A DNA stretch of 64,000 nucleotides from Sneathiella marina (lineage in GTDB: Bacteria; Pseudomonadota; Alphaproteobacteria; Sneathiellales; Sneathiellaceae): the NCBI RefSeq assembly GCF_023746535.1, contig NZ_CP098747.1, forward strand, positions 2,006,501 through 2,070,500. Direction: 5' to 3'. Under the pieces are notes generated by a model, which saw only the letters and a list, made by a program, of their open reading frames with translations, made no database searches and was not told the DNA's origin. Made by a program: the position numbers and the translations under genes. Numbering within the stretch: position 1 is the stretch's first letter; the number at the start of each line of letters is the position of its first letter. Positions 45,312 to 55,103 of this stretch are shown here, one piece after another.

Positions 45312-46994
45312 TTGGCACAAGATAATAAACTTGAAAACCTTCGGACAGAGAAAGAACGCTTCGTAGCGTTTTCCTTTGCGGCAGCTGATTTATTGATCGA
45401 ATTGGATGCTCAAGGCAAGATTTGTTATATCTCCGGCGCCGCTAAAGGGCTTGTTGGATTGGATGCCAGTGAACTTAAACAAACAACATTTATCGATCTT
45501 GTGGCGTCGAAAGATCGCCGGGTCGTTGCCTATGTGCTGGAGTCCATGAAAGAAGGGGATCGCATAACACCTGTTGCGGCACAAATGGATAAAACAAGTA
45601 TTACTGTTGTGGTTGGCGCCTGTAAGTTGCCCCGTACACACGGGCATATCTTTCTGGCTCTTAATGTATCTGGTACAACGGCAGTTAAGTCAATTACGGA
45701 GCATCGTGATGGAGATACGGGCCTGTTAGACAGAAATGATTTTCTCAAACTTGCTGACGAACAGATGCAATTGACTGCTGAAACCGGTCAAAAAGTTGAA
45801 CTTACGCTGTTACATCTTAACGGCATCGCCGATATGGAAGGTCGGATTGATGAAACTGAGATGGAAGAGTTTCTGAGCCAGGTTGGGACGATCCTACGAA
45901 GATATTCGGTTGGCGGAGATTCTGCGGGTCGCTTGGATTCAGACAAATACGGCGTTGTACATAGCCCATCAATTGACGGCAAAATTCTTGAAGAACAAAT
46001 ATCGGCACTATCCAAGAAATCTGATCCAAAAAGCGACTTGGATGTTACTCATAATTCTCTGGAACTTGAGAAGAATGAAATGTCTGCCAACAATGCAACG
46101 CAGGCTCTGATGTATGTCATCAATCGATTTGTTGATAGTGAAACCGAAGCATTTGACATAAAAACCCTGGCTGATGGTATGGAAAATCGGTTAGAAACGA
46201 CAATGAATCGGATGCTGGCTCTCAAGTCCGTGTTTCAAAATTACAAATTCAATCTGGTTTATCAACCAATAGTTCAGATAGGCGATGGAGAAGTTCATCA
46301 TTATGAGGCTCTCTCCCGTTTTAAGGATGGGGAATCACCTTATGAAACGATCGTCTTTGCGGAAGAAACCGGCATAATTTATGACCTTGATCTCGCTGTC
46401 GCTAAAAAAGCGAAAGACAAACTCACCGAATATCAAAAGCGAGGCGATATTCTTCCAAAGCTCGCAATCAATATTTCAGGATTGTCGCTAGAATCTGATA
46501 GCTTTGTCGACAATCTGCTGGCTCTTTACGAAGATGACACTGAAATTCGCGAAAACATCAGTTTGGAAATTACTGAAACAGCGCGGGTTGGAGATTTGGA
46601 GCGGGCGGAGCGTATTCTGCAAACAATTCGTAAAAACGGGATGGAAATCAGCCTTGATGATATGGGAGCGGGATCTTCTTCATTTCAATATATTCGTGCT
46701 TTGACCGTTGATTACATCAAGATTGACGGAACTTATATCAAGGAAGTGCAGACGAACAAGAAAGATGCCGCAATATTGAAATCCATGTCGCGCCTTTGTC
46801 AGGAGCTTGATATAGGGACAATCGCCGAAATGGTTGAAACGAAGGAGCAATTGCATATTCTGAAAGTTCTTGGGGTCAATTATGGACAAGGCTGGTACTT
46901 CGGCAAGCCTCAAAAAGACATAGAAACGAAGCGGAAATCTCGCGGTATCTCAATGAATATCAAGAGAAAAGGATTTGCGACGACCTGGTCGTAA
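45312..46994 (+). CDS. PAS - degenerate GGDEF - EAL protein, putative c-di-GMP phosphodiesterase
   Basis: About 560 residues from TTG 45312 (GAGGTG upstream; the frame extends further but without family similarity). A PAS-like domain (about 20-130: FAAADLLIELDAQGKICYIS) is followed by a GGDEF-like region with SDKYG in place of GGDEF, so no cyclase activity is expected, then an EAL domain. EAL residues are intact: Glu332 in YEALSRF, NIS, LEITE, LDDMGAG, YIKIDGTY, AEMVETKE and GQGWYFGKP. An active c-di-GMP phosphodiesterase regulated through PAS is the likely role. There is no membrane segment. A terminator follows directly. Confidence 0.86.
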   Translation: MAQDNKLENLRTEKERFVAFSFAAADLLIELDAQGKICYISGAAKGLVGLDASELKQTTFIDLVASKDRRVVAYVLESMKEGDRITPVAAQMDKTSITVVVGACKLPRTHGHIFLALNVSGTTAVKSITEHRDGDTGLLDRNDFLKLADEQMQLTAETGQKVELTLLHLNGIADMEGRIDETEMEEFLSQVGTILRRYSVGGDSAGRLDSDKYGVVHSPSIDGKILEEQISALSKKSDPKSDLDVTHNSLELEKNEMSANNATQALMYVINRFVDSETEAFDIKTLADGMENRLETTMNRMLALKSVFQNYKFNLVYQPIVQIGDGEVHHYEALSRFKDGESPYETIVFAEETGIIYDLDLAVAKKAKDKLTEYQKRGDILPKLAINISGLSLESDSFVDNLLALYEDDTEIRENISLEITETARVGDLERAERILQTIRKNGMEISLDDMGAGSSSFQYIRALTVDYIKIDGTYIKEVQTNKKDAAILKSMSRLCQELDIGTIAEMVETKEQLHILKVLGVNYGQGWYFGKPQKDIETKRKSRGISMNIKRKGFATTWS

Positions 46995-46997
46995 CGA

Positions 46998-47032
46998 AAA
47001 AAAGAGCATGTTTCCGGACACATGCTCTTTTC
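46998..47032 (+). terminator. Intrinsic terminator after the EAL gene
   Basis: AAAGAGCATGT (47001-47011) pairs with ACATGCTCTTT (47020-47030) across an 8-base loop, with an A-run before and TTTT after; it starts four bases after the EAL stop. The A-rich 5' side means it could also serve the minus strand. Confidence 0.85.
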
Positions 47033-47116
47033 TAAGGGAGTACAATAAACAGGTTTGGAATGTCAAAATGACTTGCAGATCATTCTTCTATTCCACTTGA
47101 TACTCTTACGCAAATT

Positions 47117-47161
47117 TACGCTACTGGTTACGCTACTCTTTTACGCTACTGGGTACGCTAC
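47117..47161. repeat. Short direct repeats TACGCTAC downstream of nrdJ
   Basis: TACGCTAC occurs four times, at 47117, 47129, 47142 and 47154, with periods of 12, 13 and 12 bases; three copies continue as TACGCTACT and two as TACGCTACTGG. A partial copy (TTACGC) sits at 47106. The cluster lies between the EAL terminator and the nrdJ stop. The spacing is about one helical turn plus one to two bases. It is not a CRISPR. Its role is unknown; it might be a decayed minisatellite or a binding-site cluster. Confidence 0.6.
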
Positions 47162-47217
47162 AAAACTCTTATATTTCAATTACTTGCAAGAAGAAATTGA
47201 CTTAACTTAGCTGCTCC

Positions 47218-50200
47218 TTACGAACATCCGCTTGTTGAGCCGCAGGTGTCGCATTTCATACAGGTTCCATTTCTAACCAATGTGAAGTTTCCGCATTCGC
47301 CGCAACTATCTCCTTCATATCCTTTCATCCTGGCTTCCATAACCTTATCGGCTTTACTGGCACCAGTATTTGATCGTGAGGCCTGCGGTGAGGAGGGAGT
47401 AGGCGACGGCATGGTCTCCGCTGCAGAAACCGGTGCACCGCTTGCCGCCTGCGCCATGTTCATGGACATTGAGGATAATCCGCCTTGCAGCACTTCAAAA
47501 TTGTTGGACCGAACATATCCCGTAGATGCCAAATTGATAACGTTATCCAAGGGCATTTGAGCTTGAGAGATTTCATCTTCGGTAATTTTCGCTTGTGCAT
47601 CTCCGGTGCCGAGACTGTCCGTATATAAATCATCAACAGAGACATGAGCCAAATCATTCCGGCCGAGGTAAGAAATAGCCAACTCGCGGAAGAGATAGTC
47701 AAGGATGGAGGTAGACATCTTAATGGCATCATTTCCTTCCACAATTCCTGAAGGCTCAAATCTCGTAAAAGTATAAGCTTCAACGAATTCTTCTAGAGGA
47801 ACGCCATATTGCAGGCCTATGGATATCGCGATTGCAAAATTATTCATTAAGCTGCGGAAAGCGGCGCCTTCCTTATGCATATCGATAAAGATTTCACCTA
47901 CGCCACCGTCATCATATTCACCGGTTCGTAGATATACTTTGTGACCGCCAACGACAGCTTTTTGGGTATATCCCTTGCGACGGGTTGGCAGCTTTTTACG
48001 TTCTGAAACCAACCGCTCGACGATACGCTCTGCAACGACGTTACTCGCTGCAACTGGTGCAGATCTTACTTCATCATTCAAATCCTCCAGATCGTCTTCA
48101 TCGAATGACAGCGCGCTCAAAGGTTGGCTCAATTTGGAACCGTCTCGATATAATGCATTTGCTTTCAATCCAAGCTTCCAGGAAAGTAAATACGCGTCCT
48201 TGCAATCTTCGACAGTAGAACTATTGGCCATATTAATTGTCTTGGAAATGGCGCCTGAGATGAACGGTTGCGACGCCGCCATCATCCGGATATGACTGTC
48301 GACAGAGAGTAATCGCTTGCCGATCCTTCCGCAAGGGTTGGCGCAATCAAAGACCGCAAGATGCTCATCTTTTAGTTTAGGTGCGCCTTCTAATGTCATG
48401 GCACCACAACAGTAATTATTGGCAGCCTCTATATCAGTCTTGCTAAATCCAAGGGCGGCCAACATATCAAAATTATAGTCATTCAGGTCATCTTCTTTAA
48501 GGCCCAAAGTATGTCGGCAAAAATCTTCACCAATCGAGAATTTATTAAAAGCAAACTTGATATCAAAACTGGTGGCGAGGTCTGCCTCAATGCGCATCAG
48601 GATTTCGTCTGTAAAACCCTTTTCCCTTAAAGCGTCGTGATTCACTCCCGGAGATGACTCCAGGGTACCGTGACCTACGGCATAATCGACGATTGCCTTG
48701 GCTTCCAGCTTATTATAGCCCAAATGCGCCAAAGCTTCGGGGACCGTGCGGTTAATAATCTTGAAATAGCCGCCGCCCGCCAATTTCTTGAATTTTACGA
48801 TAGCGAAATCAGGTTCAATTCCTGTCGTATCACAATCCATTACGAGGCCAATGGTTCCCGTCGGCGCAATTACAGTTGTTTGGGCGTTTCGGAATCCGTG
48901 AGCTTTTCCCAACTCCAAAGCCTGATCCCATGCGTTCCGCGCGGATGAGATTAATCCGGCTTCCGGGCAATTTTCAGTATCAAGCGGGACAGGAGTTACG
49001 GATAGAGATTCATATCCCTCCGTCATGCTATAACAGGCATTCCTGTGATTACGAATAACCCGCAGCATGTCTTTGGAATTTTTCTTGTATCCTGGAAATG
49101 CACCTAACTCCGAGGCCATTTCTGCGCTTGTCTTATATGAAACGCCTGTCATTACAGCTGAAATGGCACCACAAAGGGCGCGTCCCTCGTCAGAATCGTA
49201 AGACAGACCCTGAGCCATCAGAAGACCGCCAATATTGGCAAATCCGAGCCCGAGTGTTCTGAATTTATAGCTTAGTTTGGCAATTTCTTCTGATGGAAAT
49301 TGCGCCATCAGGACGGAAATTTCAAGTGTAATAGTCCAAATACGAACTGCATGTTCATAAGCCTCGACGTCAAAGCTCTTGTCTTTGCGGCGAAATGTCA
49401 TCAGGTTCAAGGACGCGAGGTTACATGCCGTGTCATCAAGGAACATGTACTCAGAACAGGGGTTGGAGGCATTAATTCGCCCATCCTGGGGGCAGGTGTG
49501 CCAATCATTAATGGTTGTGTCATATTGCAATCCCGGATCGGCGGATTGCCAAGCACTTTCACCAATCATTTCCCACAAATCTCTGGCTTTAATTGATTTA
49601 GCAACCTTTCCATCCGTACGACGGATCAGATTCCAATCGCCATCTTTCAAAACTGCTTGCACAAACTCATTCGTAATCCGAACCGAATTATTGGAATTCT
49701 GACCGGAGACACTCAAATATGCATCTGAATCCCAATCCGTATCATAAGTTGGAAAATCGATCTCGGTATAACCCTGCCGCGCAAACTGGATGACCCGCTG
49801 GATATAGTTTTCCGGGACCATGGCTTTCCGTGCGCCAATAATCGATTTCCGCAATGCTGGATTTTCAGAAGGATTAAAGGCTTCGTCACCATCGAGTTCG
49901 GTACAGGCTTTAATCACGTTATTGAGATGGAGGTTGCAGAGCTTCGAGCCCGACACCAGGGACGCTACTTTTTGCTCTTCTATCGCTTTCCAGCCGATAT
50001 ATTCTTCGATATCCGGATGGTCGATATCCAAAGTTACCATTTTCGCAGCGCGACGCGTTGTGCCGCCTGATTTAATGGCGCCGGCAGCTCTGTCACCAAT
50101 TTTAAGGAAACTCATCAAACCTGAAGACTTCCCGCCACCTGAAAGGCTTTCACCCTCACTCCGTAAATTTGAAAAGTTCGTACCGGTTCCTGAGCCGTAT

Positions 50201-50877
50201 TTGAAGAGCCGTGCTTCACGCACCCAAAGGTCCATTATGCCACCTTCATTCACCAAATCATCACTGACTGACTGAATAAAGCACGCGTGCGGTTGTGGAT
50301 GTTCATAGGAATTAACGGATTTTTTGAGTTTTCCCGTTTTAAAATCGACATAGGAATGTCCTTGTGCCGGTCCCTCAATACCGTAAGCCCAATGCAGGCC
50401 GGTATTGAACCATTGTGGTGAATTTGGAGCCCCCATCTGGTTAGCCAGCATAAACCGCATCTCATCAAAATATGCCTGGGCGTCATTCTCCGTATCAAAA
50501 TAACCACCTTTCCAGCCCCAATAGGTCCAGGTGCCAGCTAGGCGATCAAAAACTTGCGTAGCGGAATTTTCACCAACGATGCGGTCTTCTTCATCAAGAG
50601 TATCGAGCGCATCAATATCAGCTGTTTGGCGCCATAACCACTCAGGGACATCAGATTCAGAAACAGGTTTCAGCTTTGCGGGAACACCAGCTTTTCGGAA
50701 GTACTTTTGAGCAATAATATCGCAGGCTACTTGTGACCAGCTGGCAGGGACATCTATGTTTTCCAGCTTAAACACGATCGACCCATCAGGGTTTCGTATT
50801 TCACTTGTTGTCTGTCTGAATTCTATGTTGGCGTAAGGTGAAGAATTTTCATCTGTAAATCGCCGCTCAATACGCAT
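47218..50877 (-). CDS. nrdJ: Vitamin B12-dependent (class II) ribonucleotide reductase
   Basis: A 1219-residue class II ribonucleotide reductase. The radical-site triad N-x-C-x-E is N472, C474, E476 in [11 protein letters not shown]; the redox cysteines are in [11 protein letters not shown] and [11 protein letters not shown]. The long C-terminus carries the NrdJ extension (after [31 protein letters not shown]) and ends in a Cys-rich tail, CGECGNF ... [14 protein letters not shown], the swinging-arm/zinc-like cysteines. It makes deoxynucleotides using adenosylcobalamin, with or without oxygen. The ATG has GGAAGG about ten bases upstream. Two NrdR-box-like palindromes lie upstream; no cobalamin riboswitch is evident. 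Confidence 0.96.
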   Translation of the reverse strand: MRIERRFTDENSSPYANIEFRQTTSEIRNPDGSIVFKLENIDVPASWSQVACDIIAQKYFRKAGVPAKLKPVSESDVPEWLWRQTADIDALDTLDEEDRIVGENSATQVFDRLAGTWTYWGWKGGYFDTENDAQAYFDEMRFMLANQMGAPNSPQWFNTGLHWAYGIEGPAQGHSYVDFKTGKLKKSVNSYEHPQPHACFIQSVSDDLVNEGGIMDLWVREARLFKYGSGTGTNFSNLRSEGESLSGGGKSSGLMSFLKIGDRAAGAIKSGGTTRRAAKMVTLDIDHPDIEEYIGWKAIEEQKVASLVSGSKLCNLHLNNVIKACTELDGDEAFNPSENPALRKSIIGARKAMVPENYIQRVIQFARQGYTEIDFPTYDTDWDSDAYLSVSGQNSNNSVRITNEFVQAVLKDGDWNLIRRTDGKVAKSIKARDLWEMIGESAWQSADPGLQYDTTINDWHTCPQDGRINASNPCSEYMFLDDTACNLASLNLMTFRRKDKSFDVEAYEHAVRIWTITLEISVLMAQFPSEEIAKLSYKFRTLGLGFANIGGLLMAQGLSYDSDEGRALCGAISAVMTGVSYKTSAEMASELGAFPGYKKNSKDMLRVIRNHRNACYSMTEGYESLSVTPVPLDTENCPEAGLISSARNAWDQALELGKAHGFRNAQTTVIAPTGTIGLVMDCDTTGIEPDFAIVKFKKLAGGGYFKIINRTVPEALAHLGYNKLEAKAIVDYAVGHGTLESSPGVNHDALREKGFTDEILMRIEADLATSFDIKFAFNKFSIGEDFCRHTLGLKEDDLNDYNFDMLAALGFSKTDIEAANNYCCGAMTLEGAPKLKDEHLAVFDCANPCGRIGKRLLSVDSHIRMMAASQPFISGAISKTINMANSSTVEDCKDAYLLSWKLGLKANALYRDGSKLSQPLSALSFDEDDLEDLNDEVRSAPVAASNVVAERIVERLVSERKKLPTRRKGYTQKAVVGGHKVYLRTGEYDDGGVGEIFIDMHKEGAAFRSLMNNFAIAISIGLQYGVPLEEFVEAYTFTRFEPSGIVEGNDAIKMSTSILDYLFRELAISYLGRNDLAHVSVDDLYTDSLGTGDAQAKITEDEISQAQMPLDNVINLASTGYVRSNNFEVLQGGLSSMSMNMAQAASGAPVSAAETMPSPTPSSPQASRSNTGASKADKVMEARMKGYEGDSCGECGNFTLVRNGTCMKCDTCGSTSGCS

Positions 50878-51332
50878 TTCTAACTACCTTCCAATCACAT
50901 GCTAATCACTGTTACTGGCTTTGGGAGGAGAAAATCAATAGCCAGAATTATGGTTAATTTACAATTCCGGATCGCTTCCAAATACTACATATAGTAGCTA
51001 CTTCCCCCCTGGGCGCTAGGATCGTGCCGTGACAGAAAATTGAAGTCAAGGGAGCAGGCACAATATATTGTAGTATTTTGACTTGACTAATCGATATGTG
51101 GCAGTTTTATGGTAATTTTGTGAAATGGCTTTTTGATTATTGTTCTTGAAGGGTTGCACAAAAACAACAGGCGTTCATTCCTCTGGTTCCACGAATAGAA
51201 TCAAATCTGTTTAACGGTGAACCTGAATACTGTTTCTTATGTTGTGTCGAATGAAAGTTACACTGGACGAAACGGGTGCAGAATGCCATATTCCGGGCAA
51301 TTGATTAAGTTGAGTCGGCGAGAGAGTGACAC
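50878..51332. promoter_or_regulatory. nrdJ-NDUFA12 divergent intergenic region with NrdR-like boxes
   Basis: This 455-base gap contains no plausible gene. Two palindromes resemble NrdR boxes (consensus near ACACWATATATWGTGT): CACAATATATTGTAG with the perfect 12-bp core ACAATATATTGT at 51060-51071, and ATACTACATATAGTAG at 50982-50997. Their centres are 76 bases apart. NrdR is the repressor of ribonucleotide reductase genes, so these probably control nrdJ, which starts at 50877. A run of seven C residues lies at 51003-51009. I see no B12 riboswitch motif and no confident promoter for the NDUFA12 gene. Confidence 0.6.
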
Positions 51333-51698
51333 ATGGCAACGATAGGGACACGGTTGTTTACATGGTGGAACGGCGAGCAAGTTGGAGAAGACATGTTCGG
51401 CAACCGCTACTATAGGGAAAAGGGCAAAGCTACAGGCCCTGTTGGTCGCGCACGCCGCTGGGTTATCTATAAAGGAAGGCCGGAAGCATCCAAGGTACCA
51501 CCCGCATGGCATATTTGGCTGCATTATACGACGGACGATCTGCCAGACCAGCAGCAGCTTGAACAAAATACTTGGCAGGAAGAGCATTTGCCAAATTTAA
51601 CCGGAACGGATTTCGCCTATCGTCCGGGAGGCGCGATTAATCAAGCTGGCCATCGGCAAAAGGGGTCAGGGGATTACGAAGCCTGGAAACCGAAATAA
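51333..51698 (+). CDS. NADH:ubiquinone oxidoreductase subunit NDUFA12
   Basis: A 121-residue protein homologous to the 17.2-kDa accessory subunit of mitochondrial complex I: LFTWWNGEQVGEDMFGNRYYREK near the N-terminus, then RRWVIYKGRPEASKVPPAWHIWLHYTTDDLP, the family core. This subunit is restricted to alphaproteobacteria and mitochondria. It stabilises the junction of the matrix arm with the membrane arm. It is not in a nuo operon here but next to an mlaD-like gene, the usual alphaproteobacterial neighbour. Confidence 0.92.
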   Translation: MATIGTRLFTWWNGEQVGEDMFGNRYYREKGKATGPVGRARRWVIYKGRPEASKVPPAWHIWLHYTTDDLPDQQQLEQNTWQEEHLPNLTGTDFAYRPGGAINQAGHRQKGSGDYEAWKPK

Positions 51699-51745
51699 GG
51701 TGAATTGTCCATTACAGGTATATGGAATGTCGCAGGAGATAAAGT

Positions 51746-52195
51746 ATGAGCAGTAATATAGTAGAAACTGTAATTGGGGCCGTGGTTCTGGCTTTTGCTG
51801 CAATTTTTCTAGTATTTGCTTATCGTACCGCTGATGTGGGGCCGCGTAGTGGGGGAATAAACGTTACCGCGGCCTTTGACAACGTAGATGGCCTGAACGT
51901 CGGTAGTGACGTGAGGATGAGTGGCATAAAGGTTGGGGCAATTACATCTCAGATGCTTGACTTGAAAACATATCGTGCGGTTATCAATATAAGCCTGAAT
52001 GAGGATATCCAATTACCCGAAGACAGTTCTGCAAAAATAACGTCAGACGGTTTGCTTGGAAGCAATTATCTAGCGCTGCAACCCGGCGGGTCGGATGATA
52101 TGCTCAAAGATGGTGGAACAATTTCCTATACACAAGGGGCGGTGAACCTTCAGGACCTTATCGGGCAAGCTATTTTTAGCAGTAACAAAAAATAG
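51746..52195 (+). CDS. mlaD: MlaD-family MCE-domain protein
   Basis: A 149-residue protein with one N-terminal transmembrane helix (VETVIGAVVLAFAAIFLVFAY) and a single MCE domain: INVTAAFDNVDGLNVGSDVRMSGIKVG, VINISLNEDIQLPEDSSAKI, TSDGLLGSNYLALQPGG. The length equals single-domain MlaD. MlaD forms the hexameric periplasmic ring of the MlaFEDB importer that moves phospholipids to the inner membrane and keeps the outer membrane asymmetric. The other mla genes are not in the window. NDUFA12, 47 bases upstream, is in the same orientation. Confidence 0.9.
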   Translation: MSSNIVETVIGAVVLAFAAIFLVFAYRTADVGPRSGGINVTAAFDNVDGLNVGSDVRMSGIKVGAITSQMLDLKTYRAVINISLNEDIQLPEDSSAKITSDGLLGSNYLALQPGGSDDMLKDGGTISYTQGAVNLQDLIGQAIFSSNKK

Positions 52196-52257
52196 CAAAT
52201 GGTCAGCTCTGATTTTATTCGATAATTTTGAGGTTTTTCAGTAAGGGTATGACGTCT

Positions 52258-52665
52258 GTGAAAAAAAGCTTTCCCCTGCTTGCGATTGTTCTGGTGGCTT
52301 TTATTGCAACATCGACAGCAAAGAGCGAAGACTCAATAGAAGGAGATATTGTTGTCCTCCGAGCTCTGGACAAAGTTACGGCCCGTACTCTTGACTTATA
52401 TGTGCCGATTGACGAAATGGCAGAATTTGGAAGCCTGTCCATTCATCCTCGTAAATGTCTGAAACGCCCCCCTGAAGAACCACCAGAGACATCAACTTTT
52501 CTTGTTATTACGGAAGTGAATGAGGGTGTGGATCCCATACGATTATTTAGCGGCTGGATGTTTGCTTCAAGCCCAGCCATCAATGCACTAGAACATCCGG
52601 TTTATGACGTTTGGGTGATCGATTGCAGGATATCCGAACCGGACGCATCCGCTGGTAAAGAGTAA
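52258..52665 (+). CDS. DUF2155 exported protein
   Basis: About 135 residues from GTG 52258, with AAGGG ten bases upstream; ATG 52249 and TTG 52228 are also in frame but poorly spaced from it. A signal peptide (MKKSFPLLAIVLVAFIATSTAKS) precedes the DUF2155 domain: IVVLRALDKVTARTLDLYVPIDEMAEFGSL, a Cys in HPRKCLKRPPEEPPE, and the conserved end LFSGWMFASSPAINALEHPVYDVWVIDC. Its function is unknown; the family is nearly always beside mlaD and NDUFA12 in alphaproteobacteria. Its last 64 bases overlap the 3' end of the convergent aat gene. Confidence 0.85.
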   Translation: MKKSFPLLAIVLVAFIATSTAKSEDSIEGDIVVLRALDKVTARTLDLYVPIDEMAEFGSLSIHPRKCLKRPPEEPPETSTFLVITEVNEGVDPIRLFSGWMFASSPAINALEHPVYDVWVIDCRISEPDASAGKE

Positions 52666-53252
52666 AAATTCGATTTTACTTTTAGGGCCTGATCCAGGCG
52701 TTTGTGATACTCGGCCCTATCAATTTCGATCGCACCGAATTTAGCGAGATGCTCCGTCATAAACTGGGCGTCAAGAAGCGTAAATCCACCGTATTTCAGT
52801 CGTGCAACAAGATAAGTGAGTGCAATTTTACTGGCATCTGTAACGCGCGTGAACATGCTTTCACCGCAAAATACACCAGCAAACGAGACGCCATATAGCC
52901 CGCCTGCCAATTTTCCTTCATGCCAGCATTCAACGGAATGTGCAAATCCCCGGTCATGTAGTTCCGCGTATAAATCAAGTATGGTCTGATTGATCCATGT
53001 CGTATTTCTTTCGGTTGTCGATTCAGCACATTCCCGCATCACTTGCCCGAAATTCTGATCGACGGTTACCTTAAAGGGCATCTTCCGTATGGTTTTTGCC
53101 AGGCTTCTGGGAACGTGAAAAGCCTCCAGCGGGAAAATTCCGCGCCGCTCAGGGTCAACCCAAAACAACTCCGGGTCATTCCGGTCATCAGACATAGGGA
53201 AAATGCCATTGGCATAGGCATTGAGGACAATATCAGCAGTGAGGGGCATCAT
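52602..53252 (-). CDS. aat: Leucyl/phenylalanyl-tRNA--protein transferase
   Basis: A 216-residue GNAT-like transferase. Recognisable family blocks: ANGIFPMSDDRNDPELFWVDPERRGIFPLEAFHVPRSL, NTTWINQTILDLYAELHDRGFAHSVECW, and GGLYGVSFAGVFCGESMFTRVTDASKIAL. It adds Leu or Phe from tRNA to proteins with N-terminal Arg or Lys, marking them for ClpS-ClpAP degradation (N-degron pathway). The C-terminal tail (SLPADASGSDILQSITQTS) is not conserved and lies in the 64-base overlap with DUF2155. It begins 14 bases after the accC stop, so it is probably in the accB-accC operon. Confidence 0.94.
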   Translation of the reverse strand: MMPLTADIVLNAYANGIFPMSDDRNDPELFWVDPERRGIFPLEAFHVPRSLAKTIRKMPFKVTVDQNFGQVMRECAESTTERNTTWINQTILDLYAELHDRGFAHSVECWHEGKLAGGLYGVSFAGVFCGESMFTRVTDASKIALTYLVARLKYGGFTLLDAQFMTEHLAKFGAIEIDRAEYHKRLDQALKVKSNFYSLPADASGSDILQSITQTS

Positions 53253-53266
53253 GGTAGTCGATAAGT

Positions 53267-54607
53267 CTACCTATTCTCGATGAATTTTTCCAGCCAATGA
53301 ATGTTGTAGTCGCCCTTTTGAAACTCCTCATTTTGCAGAAGCTCCTGATGCAGAGGTAGTGTCGTCTTGATGCCGCTTACAACAAACTCTTCCAATGCTC
53401 TGTTTAAACGCAACAAGCATTCTTCACGGCTATCGGCATGAACAATCAGCTTTGCGATCAAACTGTCATAGTAGGGGGGGACCATATAACCCGCATATAA
53501 ACCGGAATCCACACGCACACCCAATCCGCCTGGAACATGAAATTCATTTACAGGACCTGGGCTTGCGGCAAAAGTAACAGGATCTTCTGCTGTTATCCGG
53601 CATTCTATCGCATGTCCGGAAAAAGTAATGTCCTTTTGCGTAAGTGTTAAGGGTAATCCGGCCGCAACATTTATTTGCGCCTGAACAAGATCGATGCCTG
53701 TAACCATTTCGGTTACGGGGTGTTCGACTTGCAACCGTGTATTCATTTCAATGAAATAGAACTCATCATTTTCATAAAGAAACTCAATCGTTCCGACGCC
53801 TTCATATTTCATATCTCCAATCGCCTTTGACACTGTCTCACCTATGCGGACGCGGGCATCATCACTGAGTGCCGGTGAGGGCGATTCTTCCAGGGCTTTC
53901 TGATGCCGTCTTTGAAGAGAACAGTCACGTTCTCCCAAATGGACAACATTGCCCTTACCATCCGCCAAAATCTGAATTTCGATATGGCGGGGACCGCTTA
54001 AATATTTTTCGATATAGACGGCATCATTTCCGAATGCGAGGTTCGCTTCAGATCGCGCGGAAGAAAATGCTTCCGATATTGTATCAGGTCCGGTTGCGAC
54101 TTTCATACCGCGACCGCCACCGCCAGCAGAGGCTTTAATGATTACTGGATATCCGATATCGGCAGCAACCTGTTCTGCATCAGCTAATGTAGTGATTTCG
54201 CCTTCCGAGCCGGGCACACAGGGCACGCCGAGTTTGATCATGGTCTCCTTGGCGGCAATTTTGTCGCCCATCAAGCGGATATGATCTGCGGTTGGCCCAA
54301 TAAATTTAATACCGTGGGCTGTAACGATATCAACAAAATTTGCATTCTCCGATAAAAACCCATAACCCGGATGTATCGCATCGGAATTGGTTACTTCTGC
54401 CGCTGCGATGATTGACGGAATATTGAGGTAACTTTCTGTCGAGCTCGGTGGTCCAATACAGACACTTTCGTCAGCCAAACGAACATCCATGGCATCAGCA
54501 TCGGCCGTTGAATGTACAGCAACTGTTTTGATACCCATTTCGCGGCAAGCGCGATGCACTCTCAAGGCGATTTCGCCGCGATTAGCAATCAGAATTTTTT
54601 CGAACAT
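53267..54607 (-). CDS. accC: Acetyl-CoA carboxylase, biotin carboxylase subunit
   Basis: A 446-residue ATP-grasp enzyme, the usual length. Biotin-carboxylase landmarks: [20 protein letters not shown] at the start, [27 protein letters not shown] (the glycine-rich ATP loop), [37 protein letters not shown] with the catalytic R. It carboxylates biotin on AccB, the first half-reaction of malonyl-CoA formation for fatty acid synthesis. It follows accB by 14 bases in the usual accB-accC order, with aroQ upstream. Confidence 0.97.
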   Translation of the reverse strand: MFEKILIANRGEIALRVHRACREMGIKTVAVHSTADADAMDVRLADESVCIGPPSSTESYLNIPSIIAAAEVTNSDAIHPGYGFLSENANFVDIVTAHGIKFIGPTADHIRLMGDKIAAKETMIKLGVPCVPGSEGEITTLADAEQVAADIGYPVIIKASAGGGGRGMKVATGPDTISEAFSSARSEANLAFGNDAVYIEKYLSGPRHIEIQILADGKGNVVHLGERDCSLQRRHQKALEESPSPALSDDARVRIGETVSKAIGDMKYEGVGTIEFLYENDEFYFIEMNTRLQVEHPVTEMVTGIDLVQAQINVAAGLPLTLTQKDITFSGHAIECRITAEDPVTFAASPGPVNEFHVPGGLGVRVDSGLYAGYMVPPYYDSLIAKLIVHADSREECLLRLNRALEEFVVSGIKTTLPLHQELLQNEEFQKGDYNIHWLEKFIENR

Positions 54608-54621
54608 AAAATTTCAGTCGC

Positions 54622-55083
54622 CTATTCAACAATTACGAGAGGTTGGCCGAATTCTACAGGCTCTTTATCAGAAACCAGTATTTCCAGCACTTTTCCATTT
54701 TTTGGTGCTGCGATGGGGTTCATGGTTTTCATTGCCTCTACAATAAGCAGAGTTTGCCCTTCTGAAACAGAGTCGCCAACCTTAATAAAGGCGGGAGCAG
54801 TAGGTTCAGGTGACATATAGGCAGTACCTACCATCGGTGATTTAACGGCTCCTGGATGGCTGGTGGCATCTGTAGCAACAACAGGCGCTTCGACAGGCGT
54901 TGGTGTCGCAACAGGAGTGCTAACAGCTGCATGAACGAGTGGAGCAGGAGCCGTAACGGAAGTTGATCTCGAAACACGAAGACGGTGATCTTCTGTTTCT
55001 ATTTCAATTTCACCCAAGCCTGTTTCATTCATGATCTCTGCAAGCTCGCGGATGGCTTTTTTATCGATGTCTAGTTTACTCAT
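54622..55083 (-). CDS. accB: Biotin carboxyl carrier protein of acetyl-CoA carboxylase
   Basis: A 153-residue protein with an N-terminal dimerisation helix (IDKKAIRELAEIMNETGLGEIEIETED), a central Ala/Pro/Thr/Val-rich linker (about 43-78), and a C-terminal biotinyl domain. The biotin-accepting Lys119 is in VEAMKTMN, where the common motif is EAMKMMN, so the residue after the Lys is Thr. It carries carboxybiotin between AccC and the carboxyltransferase. Only 20 bases separate it from aroQ upstream; accC follows. Confidence 0.96.
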   Translation of the reverse strand: MSKLDIDKKAIRELAEIMNETGLGEIEIETEDHRLRVSRSTSVTAPAPLVHAAVSTPVATPTPVEAPVVATDATSHPGAVKSPMVGTAYMSPEPTAPAFIKVGDSVSEGQTLLIVEAMKTMNPIAAPKNGKVLEILVSDKEPVEFGQPLVIVE

Positions 55084-55103
55084 AATGATCTAGTTTCTCT
55101 TGT

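Noticed and set aside
47106-47161. CRISPR array
   Set aside because: The repeat unit is only 8-11 bases with spacers of 3-5 bases, and no cas genes are present.
50878-51332. Cobalamin riboswitch in front of nrdJ
   Set aside because: I found no B12-box-like motif or long-range pairing by eye; the palindromes fit NrdR better. A covariance-model search would settle it.
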